A DNA stretch of 64,000 bases from Roseburia sp. (GTDB taxonomy: Bacteria > Bacillota > Clostridia > Lachnospirales > Lachnospiraceae): positions 1-64,000 of the forward strand of contig JAMPFV010000004.1 in the NCBI GenBank assembly GCA_023664265.1, given 5' to 3'. The first letter of the stretch is position 1, and every line of letters starts with the position of its first letter. Below the pieces are notes generated by a model. The model saw only the letters and a list, made by a program, of their open reading frames with translations, searched no databases and had not been told where the DNA came from. This document shows, piece by piece, positions 32,963 through 41,206 of the stretch. Made by a program: the position numbers and the translations under genes.

Positions 32963-35900
32963 TTACGGCGTCTTCTGCTCCGCGTCGTCCGCCCTTGCGG
33001 CCTTCCTCTTGCGTCTGCGCGCCCGGCTCTTCTTTATCAGGACAAGCAGCGCAATCACCACGGCTGCCGCCGCGCCCGCCGCGATAAATCCTCTTATGTC
33101 CGTCTTCTCCTCCACCACGCAGAAGGCCTCCCTGCTCCCAGTCATCTCCACCTGTAAATACTGCCCTCTGGCCTTGCTCTCGCGCTGTGTCCACACGCCG
33201 TCGCGGTATCCCCACACCACTGCGTCCTCATAGGGATTCAGCAGCCGCACGGCAAAGGTTTCCGCATCGCCGATATTTGCATTCTCCAGCGTGACATTGT
33301 AGATGACATGCTCCTTATCCCGCGCGGCCTCCGGCGACGCCATATCGCTTATCCCGACCTTCAGCGTCGTCTCCTCCGTGAATATCTGCTCCACCAGCGC
33401 ATACGGCCTCCGGTATTCCTCCGCGGTCTCCGCGCTTTCCATGTACTTTTCATTGCTCTCCACCACGGTGACGTTTTCCCTGTATTCACCGTTGATCACG
33501 AGATTTCCCTTCATGTACTCGCCCGTGTAGTCCGGCCACACGCCGTAATACCCTTCCCGCTCCGGAATCTGCGGATACTGCAGACCGGCAAGACTCTCCC
33601 CGAAGGCGACCTCCTGCGTGCCGAGATAGCTGTCCTCTATCCGGTACACGACCTTGAGATGCCGGAACGCCGTCGGGAGATTTTCCACCGTGAGCAGCTC
33701 CTCATACGTTATCGGCTCCGCGATACCCACATAGCTGATATCATCAACACCGCAAAGCTCGTCGCCCACATAGTAATTCCCGGATACCTTCGCGGCCTCC
33801 TCCTCATCCCCATGCGTATTCTCGTAGGAGGTCACCTGCCCCGCAATCGCTCCCTTTCGGTCTGCGGCCGCCTCGACGCTCACAATCGCGCAACAGTCCT
33901 TGAGCGTATCCGCATAGCCTGCAATCCCCCCGACATTCTTGTTGCCGGAGACACTGCACAGCGCATAGCAGCGCCTGATAATCGTCCGCGACTCCCCGCA
34001 GATGCCGCCGACATAGTCGCCCTCGGTGCTCTCCACGCTTCCGTAGCCCTCCGAATCCAACACGACGCCGTGCCTCATATAGCCGACAATGCCGCCCGCG
34101 CCGTCCTTTCGCGCCGTCACATAGCCCTCATTGACGCATCCGGTGATCACGCACTGTGTAACGTACCTCCTGCCGATGCGGTACTCGACGCTCCCGGCCG
34201 CGCTGTCCTCAGGATCCTCATCATCAATGGACATCGCCCCCGCGATACCGCCGATGTTGATGTCGCCCTTCACAACGCCCTTGTTCGTGCAGTCGTCCGT
34301 CCGGCCCGTCGTTATGGTCTCAATCTCCTCGTCCGACATATCCTCGTACAGATCCTCCGCACTGAACTCACTGTAATCAGCCAGCCGGTCAGTCAGAAGA
34401 TTGAACACGACATTGATCTGGTCATTGACCGCGCGCAGATCCTCATTGATGATATCCGAGTAATCCGACGCGTTGTCCCCGAGACTCTTCAGACTGTCCG
34501 AGATGCCCTTGAGCTGATTGTGAAAGCGCTCACGCTTCTCGTCAAAGGTATCTCCCAGCTGTGTGAATCGGATGTCCGTCTGTGCATTGATGTAGTTTAC
34601 AAGCTCTCTGAGTCCGCCCGACGCACCCTTTAAGGAATCGATAATGCTCTGAACATAGCGGGTAGCCGCCTCGATATCCCCCTTTGCGGCCATTGCCGCG
34701 TCGGAGGTGTAGGGCGTTAAGATATTGCTGATCACACCGAGGTCCCCGAGCACCGACGAGGCAGCCACGGACATATCCGCAACGGCTTCTGACAGCTTCT
34801 CGGCCTCGTCCAGCACCTCCTCCTGCTCCTTGGAGGTAAGCTCACCCCACTCCCTGGGATTTCCGTCCGCATCCGTCAACAGCTCATTCAGCCGCTTCAC
34901 GGACTGCTGCACTCTGTCCGAAGCCTCCTGCAGCGCCTTGATATCATCCTTTATGCCCTGTCTGGAAGCGTCAATCGTCTGCTGCTTATTCTGCCCCTCA
35001 AAGGTTATCCGCACACTGTAGGGCGCCGCCGCGTCCTCCATCTCAAACTCATATACATAGGCATCGCTCCGTTTTTTGGAGACGGGGACATTCTTTCCCC
35101 CTTTGTCAAATACCTCCGGATTCCCGGACAGGATATACCCGGCGTCCGGCTCCACCGTAAGCGTCACGGTATTGCCGCTTATGCCGTAAGAAGCATTCCC
35201 ACTCACATTGGAGGACAAAAGGATCTTGTCCCGGTTGACGCTCTCATCACAGATAAAGGTTGCCGACACCTTAATGTTGGCGGACGGCATAACCACTGTG
35301 TACACGTTTTCGCCGGCGGCAGTCACCGCGATTGCGCTCCCGTTCGCATCCGTCGCCGTCGGAGAACCCGCCAATTTATATCCGGCCTCCGGCGCGGCGG
35401 TAATGGTGATTACGTCATTCTCCCTCGGATTTCCGCTGTCACAGGTCAGGGACCCGCCGACCGTGGACAGCAGCGATACCCTTCTGTAGTCCGTCTCCTC
35501 ATAGGGACTTGCGTCTACCTTTGAGACGACATCCAGATGATCGCTCAGCTGCTTTACGGTGTCATTGAGATCCCGAAAGAACGAACCTGCGTCGGAGGTA
35601 TTCTGCATGATGCCCGGAAGCTGCTCCATCACATACTCCATCCGCTCGGCAATCGCCTGCGTCTGACCGATATTGTCATCAATAAAGTCCGTCAGCTGCT
35701 CCGCAAGCGCATCGCCCGAATCCAACGCCCAATCCGTGTACCGGTTCAGATTGTCCAAGTCCGACTTTACCGTATTCTTTCCCGCCTGCAAATCGTCAAT
35801 GGTCTTGTTGATCAGCGTATGCAGCCTGTTCACGGCATCCCGCAGCGACTCCGCCTCGTTGACTTCAATGTACGGCTCCATCTGCCCCACAATCCCGCCA

Positions 35901-36868
35901 ACGTCCTTTCGTCCATAGACCCCGCCGCTGTTCGTGCAAAGCGAGACAACGCCCGCCTGACGCCCCGCGATGCCGCCGATATTGTATCCCGTGTGCTCAT
36001 AGCCGACCTTTCCCAGGTTCGTACATCTCGAAATAAGACCGTCCGAATACCCCGCGACGCCGCCGGTATCCACGCCGCTGTACAGCTCCGTATCCGATTC
36101 GGAGACCGTGATGCTGAAAAAGATGCCCGCACCCATCTCGTCGTCCTCCTCGACCCACTCGCTGTCGTCGTTGATTCCCGCACGGTTTGTACACCCCGTA
36201 ATCACACCGTGGTTCGTCCCCGCGATTCCGCCGGTCATATAGTATCCGGTCACGCGGCCGCCCGCCGCGCATCCCGTTATCGTCCCCGTCCCTTCATTCA
36301 CGCCCGCGATGCCGCCCACGGTATCCCGGCCGCTCACGGTTCCCTGGAAGCTGCAGTTCTTGATCATGCCGTAGTTGACGCCGCAGAAGCTTCCGATGCA
36401 CTCCTTTTCCTCCGCGCCCTCAATATTCCCCTTGAGCTTCAGATTCTGTACAACACCGTCCCTTTCAATATAGCGGAACAGCCCCACGACATAGCCGTTG
36501 CCCATGTTCTCATAGCCCGAAATCGTATGCCCGAGACCGTCGAAGGTTCCGGCAAAAACGGGAATCATCCGAAAGTCCGTACCGGACAGATCAATATCCT
36601 TCTCCAGCACAATCCGCTTATTGGCAGACCACGAATCGATATGGCAGTTCTCCGCAAACGCAAGGAAATCCTCCACATTCCGAATAACAATCTCCTCTAT
36701 GGCCGACTCCTCCGCCACAGACACCCCCTCCTGTGTGACAGGCATCTGCCAAGGCATTCCGGCCTTTGTCTGCTGCGCCGCCGCAAGCTCCTGCGCCGGA
36801 AGCATTGTGAGGATGAGAATCCCTGCCAGTCCGGCAGACAGCGCTCTAACTCTCTTTCTTGTCTTCAT
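32963..36868 (-). CDS. Exported, membrane-anchored GLUG/coiled-coil surface protein
   Basis: A 1301-residue protein. A signal peptide covers about residues 1-31 (ILILTMLPAQELAAA). GLUG-type repeats (DTVGGIAGVN, MTGGIAGTNHG, DVGGIVGQ) run from about 105 to 345. A coiled coil follows to about 460, then two repeats of the ITAAPEAGYKLAG / ANIKVSATF type (about 470-625), a second coiled coil (about 630-860) and more GLUG repeats (about 870-1060). One membrane span near 1258-1277 and a basic cytoplasmic tail end the protein. It overlaps the MMPL gene by 23 bases, so the two are probably partners. Function unknown: adhesin, scaffold or transporter accessory. Confidence 0.72.
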   Translation of the reverse strand: MKTRKRVRALSAGLAGILILTMLPAQELAAAQQTKAGMPWQMPVTQEGVSVAEESAIEEIVIRNVEDFLAFAENCHIDSWSANKRIVLEKDIDLSGTDFRMIPVFAGTFDGLGHTISGYENMGNGYVVGLFRYIERDGVVQNLKLKGNIEGAEEKECIGSFCGVNYGMIKNCSFQGTVSGRDTVGGIAGVNEGTGTITGCAAGGRVTGYYMTGGIAGTNHGVITGCTNRAGINDDSEWVEEDDEMGAGIFFSITVSESDTELYSGVDTGGVAGYSDGLISRCTNLGKVGYEHTGYNIGGIAGRQAGVVSLCTNSGGVYGRKDVGGIVGQMEPYIEVNEAESLRDAVNRLHTLINKTIDDLQAGKNTVKSDLDNLNRYTDWALDSGDALAEQLTDFIDDNIGQTQAIAERMEYVMEQLPGIMQNTSDAGSFFRDLNDTVKQLSDHLDVVSKVDASPYEETDYRRVSLLSTVGGSLTCDSGNPRENDVITITAAPEAGYKLAGSPTATDANGSAIAVTAAGENVYTVVMPSANIKVSATFICDESVNRDKILLSSNVSGNASYGISGNTVTLTVEPDAGYILSGNPEVFDKGGKNVPVSKKRSDAYVYEFEMEDAAAPYSVRITFEGQNKQQTIDASRQGIKDDIKALQEASDRVQQSVKRLNELLTDADGNPREWGELTSKEQEEVLDEAEKLSEAVADMSVAASSVLGDLGVISNILTPYTSDAAMAAKGDIEAATRYVQSIIDSLKGASGGLRELVNYINAQTDIRFTQLGDTFDEKRERFHNQLKGISDSLKSLGDNASDYSDIINEDLRAVNDQINVVFNLLTDRLADYSEFSAEDLYEDMSDEEIETITTGRTDDCTNKGVVKGDINIGGIAGAMSIDDEDPEDSAAGSVEYRIGRRYVTQCVITGCVNEGYVTARKDGAGGIVGYMRHGVVLDSEGYGSVESTEGDYVGGICGESRTIIRRCYALCSVSGNKNVGGIAGYADTLKDCCAIVSVEAAADRKGAIAGQVTSYENTHGDEEEAAKVSGNYYVGDELCGVDDISYVGIAEPITYEELLTVENLPTAFRHLKVVYRIEDSYLGTQEVAFGESLAGLQYPQIPEREGYYGVWPDYTGEYMKGNLVINGEYRENVTVVESNEKYMESAETAEEYRRPYALVEQIFTEETTLKVGISDMASPEAARDKEHVIYNVTLENANIGDAETFAVRLLNPYEDAVVWGYRDGVWTQRESKARGQYLQVEMTGSREAFCVVEEKTDIRGFIAAGAAAAVVIALLVLIKKSRARRRKRKAARADDAEQKTP

Positions 36869-39341
36869 CTGCTTCCCCCTCTTCCTTCCGCATCAATTCC
36901 TCCAACGCGAGACCTTCATCCTCCTTGGGCTCCACTTTGCCCATATTGACCAAAAGGTTCGCCTCGCCGCGCACGAAGCCGTGTACCTCCGCGATAATGC
37001 TTCCGTTGATCTGCCCCTGTACAATGCCGTCAACCCGCATCAGACCGACGCTCCGCTCAAGCTTGAGCGGGATGGAAACCGCAAACGAGGTCTTGTCGAT
37101 AATCTTTTCGCCCAGCAGGAGGATCTGCGGCAGCACAAACATAACCGTGAAAATGGAAAGGATTGTGCCGCGCCCCAGACACTGTCCGATGCCGCACACC
37201 GCGCCGTCCGAGGACATCTGTCCGATCAAGATGCCCGCGAGCGCAAGCATGGTGCCCGAGGTTACGATAGTCGGAAACGCGAAGTTCATCGTCTCTATGA
37301 TCGCATCCTTTTTGGACATCTTATCCTTTATCTCCAGAAATCTTCCCGAGATGACAATCGCATAGTCGATGTTCGCGCCCATCTGGATAGAGGACACGAT
37401 CATCGCACTCAGGAAAAACACATTCTGCTGCTGCAGGGACGGGAAGGAGAAATTCACCCAGATAACCCCTTGGATAACCGCGATCAGAAGCACCGGCATC
37501 CCCGCCGACATAAACGTAAACAACAGCACCACCAGCACGGCCAGTATCGAGACCACGTTTACAACGGCGTTATCCCGCTGGAAGGTCTTATACAAATCAT
37601 ACTGGCTCGTGGACTCCCCCGGGACAAGCACCTCACTCACGTCATAATATTTCCCCGCGATCTCGTGCATCTCGTCCAGAAAGGCGAAGGTCTCATCGCC
37701 CTCCTGCGGCAGCGTCAGGTATACCAGCATACGGCTGTAGTCCTCTCCCTGAAGCTGATCCAGCGCAATCTGCATCTTCGTGTGGGCATTCTCAAGGGTG
37801 TCCATCATCTCATCGTCCAGCGTGACATACCCCTCCTGCACTTCATCATAGAGAAACATAAAAATATCGATCAGCGGTACGCTATAGTTGGAAAAGCCGT
37901 TCACAATCTTGGCGTAATTCTCGTCGTTGACCGCATACGCCATGTACAGCAGCTCCGCCACCTCATAGTCCAGCTCTAAAAGCTCGGAAAAATTCCGCGC
38001 CGTCAGCTTATCCGTCAGCATATAGCCGTCCATCGCCTCCGTGTTGGCAAGCCCCTGCGAATGATCTACCTCCGGCCTTGCGTCCAGCTCCTTTAAGAGC
38101 TTCTTCTCCTTCTCGTAGCTCCCCGCAGGAACGACGAGCGCCACATAGTTCTCCGATCCGAAGCTCTCCTCTATCATCTCGTCCACCACCATCGCGTCGC
38201 TCTGCACGGGCGTCTCCAACTGCGTATACCCGTATACATACGGGCATTTCGACTGAATCAGATACGCGCCCACAAGGACAACGAGAAACAAAGGCGGGAT
38301 AATATATCTCGTCTTATAGGCAAACTTCCCGACAAACGGAATCGCGGGGATAAAGCTCTTATGCCTTGTCTTGTCCATCGCCTTGCCAAACAGCATCAAA
38401 AGTCCCGGCATCAGCAGGAATACCGCGAGCAGACTGAGGAAAATCGCCCTGATTAAGCACAGCGCCATATCCCTTCCGATGCCAAACTGCATGAACATCA
38501 TGGCAATCAGACCGCCGACCGTCGTCAGCGAGCTTGAGGAAATCTCCGGAATCGCCTTGCTGAGCGCCACGATGTCCGCCTCCCGGATATCGAGCTTCTG
38601 GTGCTCCTCCTTGAACCGGTTGCAGAAGATAACCGCATAGTCCACCGACAGGGCAAGCTGCAATACAATCGTGACGGAATCCGACACGAAGGAGATTGTC
38701 CCCATCAGGAAATTCGTGCCCTTGGTAATCAGCGCCGCCGAGCAGAAGGTCAGCAGCAACACGGGCACCTCCGCCCATGTCTGTGAGGTAAAGAGCAGCA
38801 CCGACACCACCACGATAGCGACAAGCACGCTGATCACGGACATCTCCTTTGCAAGCTGCTCCGCGGACGCATCCCCCATCGAGGTCGATACATAAATGTC
38901 ATATCCGTCCAGCATCGCCCTGACCTCGTCCAGCGCCTCCAGCGCCCGGTCGTCCGTCTCGTCATAGCCGAAGGTAATGCTGTACAGCGCCGAGAAATTG
39001 TTGTAATGCTCCTTGGAATTGTCAAAATCCAGCATGATGATGCTGTCCATCTCTGAAAGCTCCTCGTAGATTCGGTCCGCCTCATCATATGGAATGTTCG
39101 TCACCATCACCTTCGCCGTGCCATAGGTGATGAACTGCTCCTCCATACGGTCAAGCCCCCTGCTTGTCTCCGTTGTCTCCGGCAGATAGGCCGAAAGCGC
39201 ATTCTCCACCGATACCCAGTTCATTGAAACCACGGAAAAAATGATTGCAATACCGAATAACAGAAAGAACAAATTGCGCCTGTCCACGATAAAGGTTGCA
39301 ACCTTTATCATAAAATTACCGTTTTTGGATTCCTCCTCCAT
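36846..39341 (-). CDS. MMPL/RND family transporter
   Basis: About 831 residues with two repeated halves, each a membrane span, a large outside domain and a cluster of five spans. Halves begin near FIVDRRNLFFLLFGIAI and FAYKTRYIIPPLFLVVL. ALSVDYAVIFCNRFKEEHQ and GANIDYAVISGRFLEIKDK-like segments hold the proton-relay aspartates typical of MMPL. Such proteins move lipids or hydrophobic glycolipids in Gram-positive bacteria. ATG 39341 after AGAGGAG is preferred to the open-frame start 93 bases upstream, which would lie over the promoter. Divergent from the TetR gene, which probably controls it. Cargo unknown. Confidence 0.85.
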   Translation of the reverse strand: MEEESKNGNFMIKVATFIVDRRNLFFLLFGIAIIFSVVSMNWVSVENALSAYLPETTETSRGLDRMEEQFITYGTAKVMVTNIPYDEADRIYEELSEMDSIIMLDFDNSKEHYNNFSALYSITFGYDETDDRALEALDEVRAMLDGYDIYVSTSMGDASAEQLAKEMSVISVLVAIVVVSVLLFTSQTWAEVPVLLLTFCSAALITKGTNFLMGTISFVSDSVTIVLQLALSVDYAVIFCNRFKEEHQKLDIREADIVALSKAIPEISSSSLTTVGGLIAMMFMQFGIGRDMALCLIRAIFLSLLAVFLLMPGLLMLFGKAMDKTRHKSFIPAIPFVGKFAYKTRYIIPPLFLVVLVGAYLIQSKCPYVYGYTQLETPVQSDAMVVDEMIEESFGSENYVALVVPAGSYEKEKKLLKELDARPEVDHSQGLANTEAMDGYMLTDKLTARNFSELLELDYEVAELLYMAYAVNDENYAKIVNGFSNYSVPLIDIFMFLYDEVQEGYVTLDDEMMDTLENAHTKMQIALDQLQGEDYSRMLVYLTLPQEGDETFAFLDEMHEIAGKYYDVSEVLVPGESTSQYDLYKTFQRDNAVVNVVSILAVLVVLLFTFMSAGMPVLLIAVIQGVIWVNFSFPSLQQQNVFFLSAMIVSSIQMGANIDYAIVISGRFLEIKDKMSKKDAIIETMNFAFPTIVTSGTMLALAGILIGQMSSDGAVCGIGQCLGRGTILSIFTVMFVLPQILLLGEKIIDKTSFAVSIPLKLERSVGLMRVDGIVQGQINGSIIAEVHGFVRGEANLLVNMGKVEPKEDEGLALEELMRKEEGEADEDKKES

Positions 39342-39377
39342 GTTCTCACTCCTCTGTGTACCGCCATAATCACGCGG

Positions 39378-39420
39378 TTTTACTAGGAGATATTTTACTA
39401 CGGAGAAATTGTATACGCAA
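39378..39420 (-). promoter_or_regulatory. Promoter and possible operator of the MMPL-GLUG operon
   Basis: Minus-strand TTGCGT (39415-39420), 17 bases, TAAAAT (39392-39397). The plus strand shows TTTTACTA twice, at 39378-39385 and 39393-39400, 15 bases apart, overlapping the -10. This is a plausible site for the divergently encoded TetR protein, by inference. The rest of 39342-39550 is AT-rich and would also hold the TetR promoter, for example TTGCAT, 17 bases, ATAATA near 39461-39489. Confidence 0.5.
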
Positions 39421-39550
39421 TCAACATATTCCAAAAATTTGTATTATTTTGAACACTCTGTTGCATTTTGTCGGATTTTATGGATAATATTATTATAAAA
39501 AAAATTAAAATTTCATAAAACGGATTTCTCGTTTGGAAAGGAGGACGAAG

Positions 39551-40120
39551 ATGTCCCAAAAAGCGGAATACAAGAGCGCTGTCCGCTCAAGAAGACTGAT
39601 TAAGAACGCATTGATCGCTCTGCTGCGGGAAAAGCCGCTCAACAAGATTACGGTGACAGACATTGTCAGCCGGGCGCAGCTCAACCGCGGCACCTTCTAC
39701 GCGCACTACCCCGACATCGGCAGCCTGATTCAGTCCATTGAGGATGAAATCGTGCAGACGCTGTGCGATCTGCTGTGCGCGCTCGAGGAGCCGAATCCCT
39801 TGGACGCGCCGCTCCCGCTCTTTCTTCAGATATCGGAATATCTGGAGGAAAACCGGGAGGTCATCCTCGCGCTGATGAACTCGCACGTCACAAACGCCTT
39901 CTTCGTGTCGCTTCCCGAGCTGATTACCGGACATCTCGTCACCTCCGGCGGCATTGCGCAAAGCCGTCGCAGCAGTCCCGAATTTCAGACCCGCTGCAGA
40001 TTTTACGCGGGCGGCGCCGCAAGCCTGTATATCGCGTGGTTCCAAGGCACCCTCGACTGCAGTCTGCGGGACATCGCCTATATCCTCGAGCGAATCATCC
40101 GGAGCCGGCCGCTCTCCTAG
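39551..40120 (+). CDS. TetR/AcrR family transcriptional regulator
   Basis: About 189 residues, the only plus-strand gene. The helix-turn-helix lies in the first 60 residues: RLIKNALIALLREKPLNKIT, then VTDIVSRAQLNRGTFYAHYP, close to the TetR consensus. The C-terminal ligand domain ends near IAWFQGTLDCSLRDIAYIL. ATG 39551 after GGAAAGGAGG is chosen over an in-frame TTG at 39533. It is divergent from the MMPL gene and most likely represses it, releasing on a small lipid or drug ligand. Its stop overlaps the stop of the convergent GT4 gene, so no terminator separates them. Confidence 0.87.
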   Translation: MSQKAEYKSAVRSRRLIKNALIALLREKPLNKITVTDIVSRAQLNRGTFYAHYPDIGSLIQSIEDEIVQTLCDLLCALEEPNPLDAPLPLFLQISEYLEENREVILALMNSHVTNAFFVSLPELITGHLVTSGGIAQSRRSSPEFQTRCRFYAGGAASLYIAWFQGTLDCSLRDIAYILERIIRSRPLS

Positions 40121-41199
40121 AGCGATTCCAGATAGTCCTCCCACCGCTTATCGGCAACCTCCGGATAATAGGCCTGCACCGAGGCGTAAGCGCGGTCGCT
40201 CAGCTCCGCCGCATACGCCTCGTCCGACAGCAGCCTGCGCAGCGCGTCGGAGAGCGCGTAGGCGTCCCCCACGGGAACCAGAAGCCCGTTCACCCCGTCG
40301 GTTATCAGCTCCGCCGCTCCGCCGCAGGGACAGTCCGTCGATATGACCGGAACCCCCAGCGCCATCGCCTCAAGAATGGAGTTGGGCATCCCTTCGGTGT
40401 TCGAGGTCAGCACAAAGACCTGGGCCCTGCAAATCCGGTCCGCAATGTCTGCAACGCTCCCCGGGAGCAGAATCCTGTCCGAGAGCTCCTTCTCCGCCGC
40501 AAGCGCCTCCAGCCGGGCGCGCAGCTCCCCCTCCCCGTATATGACGAGCTTCATGTTCGGGAACTCCGCCGCAAGCTTCGCAAAGGCGTGAATCAGCATC
40601 GCATGGTTCTTGTTCTCGTCCAGCCGCCCCGCGGCCACGATGATATTCTCCCGCGCGCCTATGTATCTGCGGTCTGCGAACTGCGGATTAAGCGGATTTG
40701 GCAGCTGAACGCTCTTTTTGCGAACCGCCTTGGGAAAGAATTGAAAGGCCTGCTTCGTCTGCAGCACAACGCCGTCCGCGAACCGAAACAGCGTCTTTGC
40801 AAGCAGCTGCGCGAGCTTTCCCTCATATTCCATTGTCGGTTCCCCCCGGACGGACACCACGGTCCTGACCGGCAGAAATGCCGAGGTCGCAATCGCCATC
40901 AGATTATTTTTCCCCAGAAATGCCAGTATCACATCGGGCTTATAGGCCTTCCATATCTCCCGGAGTGTTCGGAAGCGCGTGCAGAAATTTCGGATGCGCC
41001 CGCCCTGCAGAAGCGTCTCCTCCGGCTCCGAATAGACGCGCCGGATCTCGGGACAGATGTCGTACTCGACCTCGCGCTTATACTGTGTGACCAGTATGAC
41101 GTCGTATTTGCGCCCGTGCAGATATTCCGCCAGATTGACCATCACACGCTCAGAGCCTCCCTTTTGCAGGGAGTTGATAAACAGTGCTATTCGTTTCAT
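40117..41199 (-). CDS. GT4 family glycosyltransferase
   Basis: About 360 residues, GT-B fold, retaining. The N-terminal acceptor domain has RIALFINSLQKGGSERVMVN, and the C-terminal donor domain has NIIVAAGRLDENKNHAMLI, KLVIYGEGELR and the E-x7-E site TEGMPNSILEAMALGVPV. ATG 41199 is preferred to an upstream TTG. It ends convergently on the TetR gene with overlapping stops. The closest paralogue here is the GT4 at 43124, which shares the GG-ER-V opening. Probably one of five GT4 enzymes that extend the lipid-linked oligosaccharide begun by the PglC-like transferase. Donor unknown. Confidence 0.9.
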   Translation of the reverse strand: MKRIALFINSLQKGGSERVMVNLAEYLHGRKYDVILVTQYKREVEYDICPEIRRVYSEPEETLLQGGRIRNFCTRFRTLREIWKAYKPDVILAFLGKNNLMAIATSAFLPVRTVVSVRGEPTMEYEGKLAQLLAKTLFRFADGVVLQTKQAFQFFPKAVRKKSVQLPNPLNPQFADRRYIGARENIIVAAGRLDENKNHAMLIHAFAKLAAEFPNMKLVIYGEGELRARLEALAAEKELSDRILLPGSVADIADRICRAQVFVLTSNTEGMPNSILEAMALGVPVISTDCPCGGAAELITDGVNGLLVPVGDAYALSDALRRLLSDEAYAAELSDRAYASVQAYYPEVADKRWEDYLESL

Positions 41200-41206
41200 G
41201 TCCAAA

